Origin: Streptomyces sp. JHA26
GTDB lineage: Bacteria; Actinomycetota; Actinomycetes; Streptomycetales; Streptomycetaceae
Direction of reading: 5' to 3'
NCBI RefSeq assembly: GCF_002005565.1
Contig: NZ_BDJC01000025.1
Span: 1-64,000, forward strand
Length of the DNA stretch: 64,000 bases
Shown piece by piece: positions 1 through 7,978 of the stretch. The position numbers were made by a program, and so were the translations under genes. Below the pieces are notes generated by a model. It worked only from the letters and a program-made list of their open reading frames with translations. It had not been told where the DNA came from and made no database searches. The stretch's first letter is position 1, and each line of letters begins with the position of its first letter.

Positions 1-285
1 GGGCCGCTCCGACGAGTGAGACTCTAGCGGATTCCCGACTCCCGAGCTAATCGGGGGCCGCGTCCTTTCGAACGTGGATTCCTCATTCCGTGAATACGCG
101 CGCCAATGTCACGACGACGTCGACAGCGCGACTGTTCGTCGAGAAGTGGTTGGTACTCGCGGAATCGCTGTCCGGGGACCGACCGGGGTCGGCGCTCACG
201 TCGGACAACTCGGAGTACCTTACGGATGGGGGCAGGCCGTGTCAACTCTGTGGCGAGCCGCCTATCGGGGGCGTAGCTTGAGGGC
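1..285 (+). promoter_or_regulatory. Upstream region of the trpS leader
   Basis: No convincing gene is visible here on either strand; the open frames have no family resemblance and look like GC artefacts. The stretch precedes the trp leader peptide and must contain the trpS promoter, but I cannot place a clear -10/-35 pair. Confidence 0.45.
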
Positions 286-288
286 GTG

Positions 289-327
289 ATGACGCGTACG
301 TGTACCCGGTTCTGGTGGGCCGCCTGA
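289..327 (+). CDS. trp leader peptide (12 residues, tandem Trp codons)
   Basis: A 12-codon frame reads MTRTCTRFWWAA then TGA, with two adjacent TGG codons at 313-318. A GAGGG ribosome-binding site at 280-284 lies 4 nt before the ATG; an in-frame GTG at 286 is an alternative start. Its stop falls inside the first hairpin of the attenuator. Tandem Trp codons just upstream of a tryptophanyl-tRNA synthetase are the hallmark of ribosome-mediated attenuation, and the auxiliary trpS1 of S. coelicolor is known to be controlled this way. The peptide itself probably has no function beyond ribosome positioning. Confidence 0.85.
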   Translation: MTRTCTRFWWAA

Positions 328-376
328 CGGCGGCCGTACTCACGTATGCACTCGACGGCCGCCGCTTCGGCGGCCG
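318..376 (+). promoter_or_regulatory. trpS transcription attenuator (competing hairpins)
   Basis: Three complementary segments are visible. GGCCGCC (318-324) pairs with GGCGGCC (329-335). A terminator-like hairpin pairs 356-364 with 368-376 (9 bp, loop CTT). GGCGGCC at 329-335 is also complementary to GGCCGCC at 357-363, giving an antiterminator. A ribosome stalled at the Trp codons (313-318) would mask 318-324, free 329-335 to pair with 357-363 and break the terminator, so trpS is read when charged tRNA-Trp is scarce. A further small hairpin (CTCCC/GGGAG, about 386-398) follows. Confidence 0.8.
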
Positions 377-441
377 TTCTCGTATCTCCCTCCGGGAGGG
401 GCGGCCGGCGGTGGCGGCGGTCCCGACCAGGAGGTGGAGAA

Positions 442-1467
442 ATGACGCGGGTCTTCAGTGGGGTCAAGCCGACCGGGCATCTGACGCTGGGGAACTACCT
501 GGGAGCCATGCGGCAGTGGGCCGCGGAGGACCAGCACCGGTCCGACGCGCTGTTCTGCGTCGTCGATCTGCACGCGCTGACCGTGGACCACGATCCGGCG
601 CGGGTGCGCCGGCTGAGCAGGCAGGCGGCGTCGCTGCTGCTGGCGACGGGGCTCGATCCGGAAGTGTGCACCGTGTTCGTCCAGAGCCATGTGGACGAAC
701 ACGCGCGGCTGTCGTACGTCCTGGAGTGCGTGGCCACGGACGGTGAGATGCGCCGGATGATCCAGTACAAGGAGAAGGCCGCGCGGGAGCGGGAGCGGGG
801 CGGCAGCGTGCGGTTGTCGCTGCTGACGTATCCCGTGCTGATGGCGGCCGACATCCTGGCGTACGGGACGGACGAGGTGCCGGTCGGGCACGACCAGACG
901 CAGCACGTGGAGCTGGCCCGGGATCTCGCGGTGCGGTTCAACCAGCGGTACGGGCACACGTTCGTGGTGCCCAGGGCCACGAATCCGCCGGTGGCGGCTC
1001 GGGTGATGAACCTGCAGGAACCGGCGTCGAAGATGGGGAAGAGCGACGACGTCGGGCCGGGGATCGTCTACCTGCTGGACGAGCCGGACGTGGTGCGGAA
1101 GAAGGTCATGCGGGCCGTGACCGACAGCGGGCGCGAGGTCGTGTACGACCGGGAGGGGCGGCCGGGGCTCGCGAACCTGCTGGAGATCCTCGCCGCGTGC
1201 ACGGGTGGGGAGCCGGCCGGGCTGGCGGGGGCGTACGACTCGTACGGCGCGCTGAAGAAGGACGTCGCGGAGGCCGTGGTGGAGGTGTTGCGGCCGGTGC
1301 GCAAGCGGCACCGGGAGCTGTGTGCGGACCCCGGGTACGTGGAGGGCGTGCTGCGGGACGGTGCGGAGAAGGCGCGGGCGATGGCCCGGCCGACCGTGGA
1401 TGCCGCTTACCGCGCGATCGGGCTGCTGCCGCCGGTGCCGGACACCGTGGTGAACGCGGCCCGGTAG
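442..1467 (+). CDS. trpS: Tryptophanyl-tRNA synthetase (auxiliary type)
   Basis: Class I aminoacyl-tRNA synthetase of 341 residues that charges tRNA-Trp in the cytoplasm. The N-terminal HIGH-region variant is PTGHLTLGNYLGAM, and the KMSKS-loop variant is SKMGKSDD near residue 200. The ATG at 442 is chosen because AGGAGG lies 8 nt upstream and because the attenuator ends just before it. Gene order and the leader identify it with the auxiliary trpS1 of S. coelicolor, an indolmycin-resistant enzyme; resistance here is inferred from that orthology, not seen in residues. Its 3' end overlaps the convergent GlxA-type gene by 61 nt. Confidence 0.93.
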   Translation: MTRVFSGVKPTGHLTLGNYLGAMRQWAAEDQHRSDALFCVVDLHALTVDHDPARVRRLSRQAASLLLATGLDPEVCTVFVQSHVDEHARLSYVLECVATDGEMRRMIQYKEKAARERERGGSVRLSLLTYPVLMAADILAYGTDEVPVGHDQTQHVELARDLAVRFNQRYGHTFVVPRATNPPVAARVMNLQEPASKMGKSDDVGPGIVYLLDEPDVVRKKVMRAVTDSGREVVYDREGRPGLANLLEILAACTGGEPAGLAGAYDSYGALKKDVAEAVVEVLRPVRKRHRELCADPGYVEGVLRDGAEKARAMARPTVDAAYRAIGLLPPVPDTVVNAAR

Positions 1468-2420
1468 GCGCGGGGGCTGGTGGCGAGGCGCGAGGCGAAG
1501 TGCTGGCGCATCGTGACCTCGCTGCCGAAGCCCGACCGGCGAGCGACCTCGGGCATGGGGAGGTCGGTGCGCTCCAGGAGTTTCTGGGCGGCGGCGATGC
1601 GCTGGTCGAGGAGCCAGCGCAGCGGGGTGGTGCCGGTGGCCGCCGTGAAGTGGCGGGCGAAGGTGCGGGGGGACATGCCGGCGCGGGTGGCCAGGTCGGC
1701 GACGGTCAGGGGCTCGTGGAGATGGCGCAGGGCGTGCTCGCGGACGGCGGCGAGGGCGTCGGCGTCGCGGTCGGTGCGGGGGGTGGGGTGCTCGATGAAC
1801 TGGGCCTGCGTGCCGGTGCGGAAGGGCGCGGTGACCATCGAGCGGGCGATGGTGGCGGCGGCCTCGGCGCCGTGGGCGAGGCGGACCAGGTGGAGGCAGA
1901 GGTCGATGCCGGCCGCGGTGCCGGCCGCGGTCCAGAGGTTGTCGTCCTCGATGAACAGGGCGTCGGGGACGACGGTGACGCGGGGGTGCCGGGCGCGCAG
2001 GAGGTCGGTCAGCCGCCAGTGGGTGATGGCGCGGCGGCCGTCGAGCAGGCCCGCCTGCGCGAGGGTGAAGGCGCCTCCGCAGAGGGCGGCGACGGTGGTG
2101 CCGCGGGCATGGGCGCGGCGGAGGGCGTCGAGGACCGGGGCGGGGGCCGGGGTGAGGTGGTCGTCGAGGCCGGGGACCACGACGAGGTCGGCGTGGTCCA
2201 GCCAGGCGAGGGGGCGGTCGGGGTGGAGGGCGAGGCCGCCGCGCATGGGGACGGCGGTGGTGCCGTCGGCGGCGACGCGGCGCAGGTCGAAGGCGGGGGC
2301 GCCGCGGTCGGTGCGGTCGGTGCCCCAGACCTCGGTGATGACGGAGACGTCGAAGGCCCGGATGCCGGGGAAGGCGACGAGGGCGACGCGGTAGGGGGCC
2401 CTGGTTGCGTGCTCTGCCAT
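1407..2420 (-). CDS. GlxA-family AraC-type transcriptional regulator
   Basis: 337-residue regulator with an N-terminal DJ-1/PfpI-like domain (about 10-190; VVVPGLDDH, then the nucleophile-elbow-like AALCGGAFTLA) and a C-terminal AraC double helix-turn-helix (about 215-310; DLATRAGMSPRTFARHF and ARRSGFGSEVTMRQHF). The N-terminal fold is normally a non-enzymatic ligand sensor in this family. The gene is divergent from the isochorismatase-like hydrolase with 75 nt between starts, so control of that neighbour is a reasonable guess. The start at 2420 gives the complete PfpI domain. The C-terminus runs 61 nt into the convergent trpS end. Confidence 0.88.
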   Translation of the reverse strand: MAEHATRAPYRVALVAFPGIRAFDVSVITEVWGTDRTDRGAPAFDLRRVAADGTTAVPMRGGLALHPDRPLAWLDHADLVVVPGLDDHLTPAPAPVLDALRRAHARGTTVAALCGGAFTLAQAGLLDGRRAITHWRLTDLLRARHPRVTVVPDALFIEDDNLWTAAGTAAGIDLCLHLVRLAHGAEAAATIARSMVTAPFRTGTQAQFIEHPTPRTDRDADALAAVREHALRHLHEPLTVADLATRAGMSPRTFARHFTAATGTTPLRWLLDQRIAAAQKLLERTDLPMPEVARRSGFGSEVTMRQHFASRLATSPRAYRAAFTTVSGTGGSSPIAR

Positions 2421-2495
2421 GCGTGGCAGTAAACCATCGATCGCTGGCTTCTGTACCTCTGGGGAGGGGGGCCGTCCGGCGGCACGATCGTGGGC

Positions 2496-3080
2496 ATGGA
2501 CATCGCAGAGAACGCAGCGCTGGTGGTCGTGGACGTGCAGAAGGGCTTCGAGGAGCTCGGCTTCTGGGGGACGCGCAACAACCCGGCGGCGGACGACAAC
2601 ATCGCCGCCCTCATCGACGTGTGGCAGTCGACCGGCCGGCCGGTGGTCTTCGTGCGGCACGACTCGGTCAAGCCGGGGTCGCCGTTGCGGACGGGGTACG
2701 ACGGCAACGACTTCAAGGAGTACGTGGAGCAGCGGCGCGGGAAGGGGAGCGGGGCCGAGCTGCTGATCACGAAGAGCGTGAACTCGGCGTTCCTCGGGAC
2801 GCCGGACCTGGGGGCGTGGCTCCGGGAGCAGGGGATCGCGCAGGTGGTGCTGGCCGGGATCCAGACGAACATGTGCGTGGAGACGACGGCCCGGATGGGC
2901 GGGAACCTCGGGTACGACGTGCTGGTCGCGTTCGACGCGACGTACACCTTCGACCTGGAGGGGCCCTTCGGCTGGCGGCAGGGCGCGGACGAGCTGGCGC
3001 GGGCGTCGGCGGTGTCGCTGCACGGGGGCGGGTTCGCCCGGGTGGTGACGACGGGGGACGTGGTGGCCGCGGCGGAGTGA
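2496..3080 (+). CDS. Isochorismatase-family cysteine hydrolase
   Basis: 194-residue alpha/beta hydrolase of the isochorismatase/nicotinamidase superfamily. The catalytic Asp is in LVVVDVQKGF near the N-terminus, a Lys in TKSVNSAF, and the Cys in AGIQTNMCVETTARMGGNLGY. These three residues form the family's triad; the natural amide or enol-ether substrate cannot be read from sequence. An in-frame GTG six bases upstream (2490) is an alternative start. Divergent from the GlxA-type regulator. A small GC hairpin (3081-3095) follows its stop. Confidence 0.88.
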   Translation: MDIAENAALVVVDVQKGFEELGFWGTRNNPAADDNIAALIDVWQSTGRPVVFVRHDSVKPGSPLRTGYDGNDFKEYVEQRRGKGSGAELLITKSVNSAFLGTPDLGAWLREQGIAQVVLAGIQTNMCVETTARMGGNLGYDVLVAFDATYTFDLEGPFGWRQGADELARASAVSLHGGGFARVVTTGDVVAAAE

Positions 3081-3095
3081 GCCCCCGTGCGGGGC
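3081..3095. terminator. Weak GC hairpin between convergent genes
   Basis: GCCCC (3081-3085) pairs with GGGGC (3091-3095) around CGTGC, between the converging hydrolase and proC genes. There is no U-tract, as usual in Streptomyces. Confidence 0.35.
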
Positions 3096-3114
3096 CCACC
3101 GGCCGGCGGGGAGC

Positions 3115-3927
3115 TCAGTCCTTGGTGCCGGAGGCGAGTTCGCGGCTGCGGTCCCGGGCGGCTTCCAGGGCGGCGATGAGGGCCGCTCGGACACCGTGGT
3201 TCTCGAGTTCGCGGATGGCGTTGATGGTGGTGCCGGCGGGGGACGTGACGTTCTCGCGGAGCTTGACCGGGTGTTCGCCGCTGTCGCGGAGCATCTTCGC
3301 GGCGCCGATCGCGGACTGGACGATCAGGTCGTGGGCCTTGTCGCGGGGCAGGCCGAGCAGGATGCCGGCGTCGGTCATGGCTTCGACCAGGTAGAAGAAG
3401 TAGGCCGGGCCCGAGCCGGAGAGGGCGGTGCAGGCGTCCTGCTGGTTCTCCGGGACGCGGAGGGTCTTGCCGACGGCGCCGAAGATCTCCTCGGCGTGGG
3501 CGAGGTGGGCGGCGGTGGCGTGGGTGCCGGCGGAGATGACGGACATGGCCTCGTCCACGAGGGCGGGGGTGTTCGTCATGACGCGGACCACCGGGGTGCT
3601 GGCGGCGAGGCGGTCCTCGAAGAAGGAGGTCGGGATGCCCGCGGCGCCGCTGATGACCAGGCGGTCGGCGGGGACGTGCGGGGCGAGTTCGTCGAGGAGC
3701 GTGCCCATGTCCTGCGGCTTGACCGTGAGGATCAGGGTGTCGGCGGTCTTGGCGGCCTCGGCGTTGGTGACCGGGGTGACTCCGTAGCGGGTGCGGAGTT
3801 CGTCGGCCCGTTCCGGGCGGCGGGCGGTGACCAGGAGGGCGGCGGGGGACCAGCCGGCGCCGATCATTCCGCTGAGCAGGGCTTCGCCGATCTTGCCGGT
3901 GCCGAGGACTGCGACTTTCTGAGTCAT
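3115..3927 (-). CDS. proC: Pyrroline-5-carboxylate reductase
   Basis: 270-residue cytoplasmic enzyme that reduces L-1-pyrroline-5-carboxylate to proline with NAD(P)H, the last step of proline synthesis. The N-terminus has the Rossmann dinucleotide motif VLGTGKIGEAL, and the C-terminal half the P5CR dimerisation signature (DACTALSGSGPAYFFYLVEAM and VTSPAGTTINAI). Length is normal for the family. It stands alone, convergent with the isochorismatase-like gene. Confidence 0.95.
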   Translation of the reverse strand: MTQKVAVLGTGKIGEALLSGMIGAGWSPAALLVTARRPERADELRTRYGVTPVTNAEAAKTADTLILTVKPQDMGTLLDELAPHVPADRLVISGAAGIPTSFFEDRLAASTPVVRVMTNTPALVDEAMSVISAGTHATAAHLAHAEEIFGAVGKTLRVPENQQDACTALSGSGPAYFFYLVEAMTDAGILLGLPRDKAHDLIVQSAIGAAKMLRDSGEHPVKLRENVTSPAGTTINAIRELENHGVRAALIAALEAARDRSRELASGTKD

Positions 3928-4143
3928 GGGTTTCGGTGCCCTCCGGGGTGCGCGCGTCGTCCGCCGTCATCCTCGCACTCGGGAGGGGCGGGTGGCGGGC
4001 GCGTCCAGGTGGCGGGACGGGGGTGCCGTCGAGTGGTTCTCGTCCCCGCCGCGTCCCGTTCCCGTCCCCGGGGCGCTGCCGCTCCCTGGTCCCCGCTTCG
4101 GCCCTGAACGGACCTTCGTCCTCACAAACGCCGGGCGGGCTGA
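3928..4143. other. Intergenic region upstream of proC
   Basis: 216 bp between proC and the end of the ABC permease. It should contain the proC promoter; I see no clear gene, strong hairpin or operator. Confidence 0.4.
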
Positions 4144-4938
4144 CTATGCCGTGCGGCGCTTGAGGGTGGCCGCGCCCAGGGCGAGGACCAGGAGGGCGCA
4201 GCCCGCGACGATCAGGACGTCGCGGACGAAGGTGGCCGTCACGTCGGTGTGGCGCAGGACCTCGTTCATGCCGTCAACGGCGTAGGACATGGGCAGGACG
4301 TCGGAGACGGCCTCCAGGGCCGGGTGCATGCGGTCGCGCGGGGTGAACAGGCCGCAGAGGAGGAGCTGGGGGAAGATCACCGCCGGCATGAACTGGACCG
4401 CCTGGAATTCCGAGGCCGCGAAGGCCGAGACGAAGAGGCCGAGTGCGGTGCCCAGGAGGGCGTCGAGCAGGGCGACCAGGAGGAGGAGCCAGGGGCTGCC
4501 GGTCACGTCGAGGTCGAGGAACCAGACCGCCAGACCCGTCGCCAGGGCCGACTGGACGATCGCGAGGGCGCCGAAGGCGAGGGCGTAGCCGGCGATGAGG
4601 TCGCCCTTGCCCAGGGGCATGGCGAGGAGGCGTTCGAGGGTGCCGGAGGTGCGCTCGCGCAGGGTCGCGATGGACGTGACCAGGAACATCGTGATCAGCG
4701 GGAAGATCCCGAGCAGGGAGGCGCCGATGGTGTCGAAGGTGCGCGGGCTGCCGTCGAAGACGTAGCGCAGCAGGAACAGCATCAGGCAGGGGATCAGGAG
4801 CAGCAGCGCGATCGTGCGGGGGTCGTGGGCGAGTTGGCGCAGGACGCGGGTGGCGGTGGCGGTGGTGCGGGAGAGGTTCAGGGGGCGCGTGGGGGCTGGG
4901 GGCGGGGTGGTCGCGGCGGTGGGGGCGGTGGTGGTCAT
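4144..4938 (-). CDS. ABC-2 type transporter permease
   Basis: 264-residue integral membrane protein with an N-terminal Pro/Thr-rich cytoplasmic tail and about six hydrophobic segments, typical of ABC-2 exporter permeases (drug or polyketide efflux type). Motifs include MPLGKGDLIAGYALAF and the C-terminal SDVLPMSYAVDGMNEVL. The ATG overlaps the ATPase stop by 4 nt (4935-4938), so the two are translationally coupled. Substrate is unknown. Confidence 0.9.
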   Translation of the reverse strand: MTTTAPTAATTPPPAPTRPLNLSRTTATATRVLRQLAHDPRTIALLLLIPCLMLFLLRYVFDGSPRTFDTIGASLLGIFPLITMFLVTSIATLRERTSGTLERLLAMPLGKGDLIAGYALAFGALAIVQSALATGLAVWFLDLDVTGSPWLLLLVALLDALLGTALGLFVSAFAASEFQAVQFMPAVIFPQLLLCGLFTPRDRMHPALEAVSDVLPMSYAVDGMNEVLRHTDVTATFVRDVLIVAGCALLVLALGAATLKRRTA

Positions 4939-5786
4939 CGCGTGGTCTCCTTCGTGCGGGCCGCCGCCGTCGCCTCGTCCACCAGGTGCAGGAAGGCCTC
5001 CTCGACCGTCCCGGTGTCGGTGCGGGTGCGCAGGGCGTCGGGTGTGTCGGCGGCGAGGAGGGTGCCCTCGCGCATCAGGAGGAGGTGGTGGCAGCGCTCG
5101 GCCTCGTCCATGACGTGGGAGGAGACGAGGAGGGTGGTGCCGCGGTCGGCGGCGAGGGAGTGGAAGAGGGTCCACAGGTCGCGGCGGAGTACGGGGTCGA
5201 GGCCGACCGTCGGTTCGTCGAGGACGAGGACGTCGGGGGCGCCGAGGAGGGCGACGGCGAGGGAGACGCGGCTGCGCTGGCCGCCGGAGAGGTTGCCGGC
5301 CAGGGCGTCGGCGTGGGTGACGAGGTCGACGTCGGCGATGGCCCGGGTGACGTTCTCGCGGCGGCGGGCGGAGGATGCGCGGCCGGGGTCGAGTATCGCG
5401 GCGAAGTAGTCGAGGTTCTGGCGGACGGTGAGGTCGTCGAAGACGGAAGGGGCCTGGGTGACGTAGCCGATGCGGGTGCGCAGGGCGGGGTGGCCGGCGG
5501 GGTGGCCGAGGACGTCCAGGGTGCCGGTGACCTTGGCCTGGGTGCCGGCGATCGCGCGCATGAGGGTGGTCTTGCCGCAGCCGGAGGGGCCGAGGAGGCC
5601 GGTGATCCGGCCGCGGGGGACGGCGAAGCCGAGGCCGCGCAGGACGGTGCGGGTGCCGCGGACGACGGTGAGGCCTTCGGCGTGGACCGCGGGGGTGGGC
5701 TCCTGGCCGGGGACGGCGCCTCGAGCGGGTGCGGCGTCGGGTGGAGGTGTCCGGTCGTCGGGAGGGCGGGGCGAGTAATTCATCAT
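4935..5786 (-). CDS. ABC transporter ATP-binding protein
   Basis: 283-residue ATPase of the drug-efflux (DrrA-like) class. Walker A is GPSGCGKTT, the ABC signature LSGGQRSRVSLA, Walker B LVLDEPTVGLDP, with the switch His in SSHVMDEAERC. A 35-residue Pro-rich extension precedes the nucleotide-binding domain. It starts with two ATGs (5786 or 5783) that sit inside an 18-bp perfect palindrome, and only 32 nt downstream of the methyltransferase stop, so the three genes probably form one operon (methyltransferase, ATPase, permease). Confidence 0.92.
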   Translation of the reverse strand: MMNYSPRPPDDRTPPPDAAPARGAVPGQEPTPAVHAEGLTVVRGTRTVLRGLGFAVPRGRITGLLGPSGCGKTTLMRAIAGTQAKVTGTLDVLGHPAGHPALRTRIGYVTQAPSVFDDLTVRQNLDYFAAILDPGRASSARRRENVTRAIADVDLVTHADALAGNLSGGQRSRVSLAVALLGAPDVLVLDEPTVGLDPVLRRDLWTLFHSLAADRGTTLLVSSHVMDEAERCHHLLLMREGTLLAADTPDALRTRTDTGTVEEAFLHLVDEATAAARTKETTR

Positions 5787-5795
5787 ATGATGAAT
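5778..5795. promoter_or_regulatory. 18-bp perfect palindrome over the ABC ATPase start
   Basis: ATTCATCATATGATGAAT is a perfect palindrome, AT-rich in GC-rich surroundings, and contains the tandem ATG start codons of the minus-strand ATPase. A dimeric repressor bound here would block the start region; the cognate regulator is not obvious nearby. Confidence 0.6.
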
Positions 5796-5818
5796 AATGC
5801 TCCCGCCCTCCCGTTGCG

Positions 5819-6610
5819 TCAAGCAGTCGCCGGGGTCCTGGCGAGCAGCAGGACGACGTCGTACGTCTCCTCGACGATCCCGTCCGGGAAGACGGCCAGG
5901 AGGTGCTTCCGCTCCTCGGCCAGGAAGACCGCGCCGTGTTCCTCGCCGTGGGTCAGGAAGACCGAGTGGCTGGCGATGTTGGCCAGGTGTGCGTCCAGCG
6001 GGACGCGGCGGCTCCAGCGGAGCTCGCGACGGGTGAAGGCCAGGCGGCCGGAGGGGTCGGCGACGCGGGCGCCGGCGTTCCGCTTCTCGGCGGAGACGTC
6101 CAGACCGAAATGCCGCGCCGTGCGTCCGGCCGCCTCGGCGATCCACGGCACGTCGAGGGCGTCGGTGTTCCACCACAGCGCGAGCGCTCCGCCCGGGCGC
6201 AGCACGCGCAGCGCCTCCGGGACCGCTCGGGCGGGGTCGGTCCAGTGCCAGGCCTGGGCGTAGGTGAGGAGGTCGACGTGGTGGTCGGCGAGGGGGAGGG
6301 CGTTGCCGTCGCCGCGGACCACCGGCACGTCGGGGAGGCCGCGGCGGAACTCGGCCGCCATGCCCTCGCCGGGTTCGACGGCGATCACGTCGGCGCCGCG
6401 CTCGCGCAGGCGGGCGGTGGCGATGCCCGTGCCGGCGCCGACGTCCGCGACGCGGGAGCCGGCCAGGGGGCGGCCGGACAGCTCCTCGATCGCCTCGAAG
6501 AGGGCGGACGGGTAGGAGGGGCGGTGGGCGGCGTACTGGGCCGCGGCGGCGTCGAAGGAGCGGGCGCGGGCGGCGTGGCTGGTCGGCGAGTCGACCCTCG
6601 GTGTCGTCAT
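5819..6610 (-). CDS. Class I SAM-dependent methyltransferase
   Basis: 263-residue Rossmann-fold methyltransferase of the Methyltransf_11/UbiE-like type. Motif I is ADVGAGTGIATARL, followed by VIAVEPGEGM and the post-motif WHWTDPARAVPEALRVLRPGGALALWW. The N-terminal FDAAAAQYAAHRPSYP is common to this subfamily. The substrate is a small molecule that cannot be named. It lies just upstream of the ABC exporter genes on the same strand. Confidence 0.85.
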   Translation of the reverse strand: MTTPRVDSPTSHAARARSFDAAAAQYAAHRPSYPSALFEAIEELSGRPLAGSRVADVGAGTGIATARLRERGADVIAVEPGEGMAAEFRRGLPDVPVVRGDGNALPLADHHVDLLTYAQAWHWTDPARAVPEALRVLRPGGALALWWNTDALDVPWIAEAAGRTARHFGLDVSAEKRNAGARVADPSGRLAFTRRELRWSRRVPLDAHLANIASHSVFLTHGEEHGAVFLAEERKHLLAVFPDGIVEETYDVVLLLARTPATA

Positions 6611-6896
6611 ACGGCCATGATGGCCGGGTGACCGCGGGGCGCAGGGGCCTTTCCCCGGGGGTCTTTCCCGCAGGAGGACCCTTCCGCGCGGGGCGCTCCG
6701 CCGGGCCGTGCCCGGGACCGGCGCGGACGGGCCGGGTGGGCGGGACGGGAGCCGGTCCGTTCGCGCGGCTCGCCGGGAGGGCCAGGGGGTGCCGTCCGGA
6801 TCGGACCGGCTCCGGGCGGCGGTGCCCTGCGGCCGACGACGACGCCGCGGACGCGCGTGCCGGCCCGCGACCCCGGCACGACCCGGACGACGGGGC
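6611..6896. other. Intergenic region upstream of the methyltransferase
   Basis: 286 bp with no recognisable gene. It must carry the methyltransferase promoter (minus strand) and any terminator for the membrane protein ending at 6897; no clear motif was found. Confidence 0.35.
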
Positions 6897-7418
6897 CTAG
6901 GAGCGGCGGCGCTTCCTCGACGGGTTGCCCGAGCGGCGGGTGGTGCGCTTCTCGTACTCCTCGCGGGCCCTGTCGTACTCGGCGCGGTGGAGCGTCTCGC
7001 CCGGGGCCTCGGTGAAGGTGCGGAAGAAGTAGGCGAGGAGCGTGCCGACGAAGCCGATGGCGAGCAGGCCGCGCAGGGAGGACTGGCGGTCGGGGTCGGG
7101 GCGGTCGGTGAAGCCGGACCAGGTGTGCCGGAAGGCGAGGGCGCTGCAGACCGCGAACATCACGACCATCAGCAGCGAGACGAACCCGCCGGTGTCGGCG
7201 ATCTGGAGGCCCTCGTAGGCGATGCGGAGGACGAAGCAGGCGGCGGCCGCAGCGGCGAGGGAGCCGACGGCCAGGCCCGCCCGGCGGGCGGCGTAGCCGT
7301 TGTCGTGGTCCACCCAGGTGGTGCCGAAGAACCGGAGGGGTTCGGGGCGTGGACCGGCGGGGTGCGTGGAGCCCGCGGAGGTGTCCGGGATGCCGTTCGT
7401 GCCGTTCTCTGCGCTCAC
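6897..7418 (-). CDS. Conserved hypothetical membrane protein
   Basis: 173 residues with about three hydrophobic segments (AGLAVGSLAAAAAACFVLRI; SLLMVVMFAVCSALAF; LLAIGFVGTLLAYFF) between a polar N-terminus and a strongly basic Arg-rich C-terminal tail (YEKRTTRRSGNPSRKRRRS). I do not recognise a functional family. The basic tail probably faces the cytoplasm. Confidence 0.75.
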   Translation of the reverse strand: MSAENGTNGIPDTSAGSTHPAGPRPEPLRFFGTTWVDHDNGYAARRAGLAVGSLAAAAAACFVLRIAYEGLQIADTGGFVSLLMVVMFAVCSALAFRHTWSGFTDRPDPDRQSSLRGLLAIGFVGTLLAYFFRTFTEAPGETLHRAEYDRAREEYEKRTTRRSGNPSRKRRRS

Positions 7419-7461
7419 GGGACGATTATGGCGCCGGGCGTGCCGCGGGCCCCGGGCGGGC

Positions 7462-7782
7462 TCAGGAGCAGCGGGGCGCGACGTAGCCGTCGCTGCCGGT
7501 GCGCACGTACGCGTCGGAGACGTATCCGTTGCCGATGTCGTCCCAGAGGGCGCTCGTGCCGTACGGGCCCGTCACCGTCGTCCCCGGCGTCTGGCAGCGC
7601 ACCGGGACGCGGGCTCCTTCCGCGAGGACCCGCACGATGCCGTAGCCGGTGCCGGGACCGCTGCGGACGTTGAGGCGCACGCCCGGGGCGACCGGGTAGT
7701 ACGTGACGGCCGCCGCGGCCGTCGTCACCGCTTCCGTACCGCCGCCGGTCTCTTCCGGACGGTCGACCTGGTCGACAGCCAT
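7462..7782 (-). CDS. Small SH3-domain protein
   Basis: 106 residues. The core (about 35-95; GVRLNVRSGPGTGYGIVRVLAEGARVP, then GNGYVSDAYV) matches bacterial SH3 (SH3_3) domains, which commonly bind cell-wall peptides. No signal peptide or membrane segment is visible, unusual for a wall-binding SH3 protein, so it could be cytoplasmic. The start at 7782 is supported by GGGAGGA 5-11 nt upstream on the minus strand. Confidence 0.75.
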   Translation of the reverse strand: MAVDQVDRPEETGGGTEAVTTAAAAVTYYPVAPGVRLNVRSGPGTGYGIVRVLAEGARVPVRCQTPGTTVTGPYGTSALWDDIGNGYVSDAYVRTGSDGYVAPRCS

Positions 7783-7978
7783 GATGTCCTCCCCCGTCGC
7801 ACCCCACGCGTGCGGTGGGGTGCCGTCGATCGCTTCGAGACGTTCCGTCAGGAACAAGCCATCGCACACCTGTACGCGACGCGCACGCGGAGGTTAGCAA
7901 GCCGCCGTGGTCCCGTAGGCCTCATCGACTAGGCTCCGAAACGTCGCGCGCGCAGCGGAACAGCACGGGGGTGGTCCC

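Noticed and set aside
1407..1467. Overlap of trpS and the GlxA-type gene as a sign of error
   Set aside because: Both C-termini look natural and convergent overlaps of this size occur in Streptomyces.
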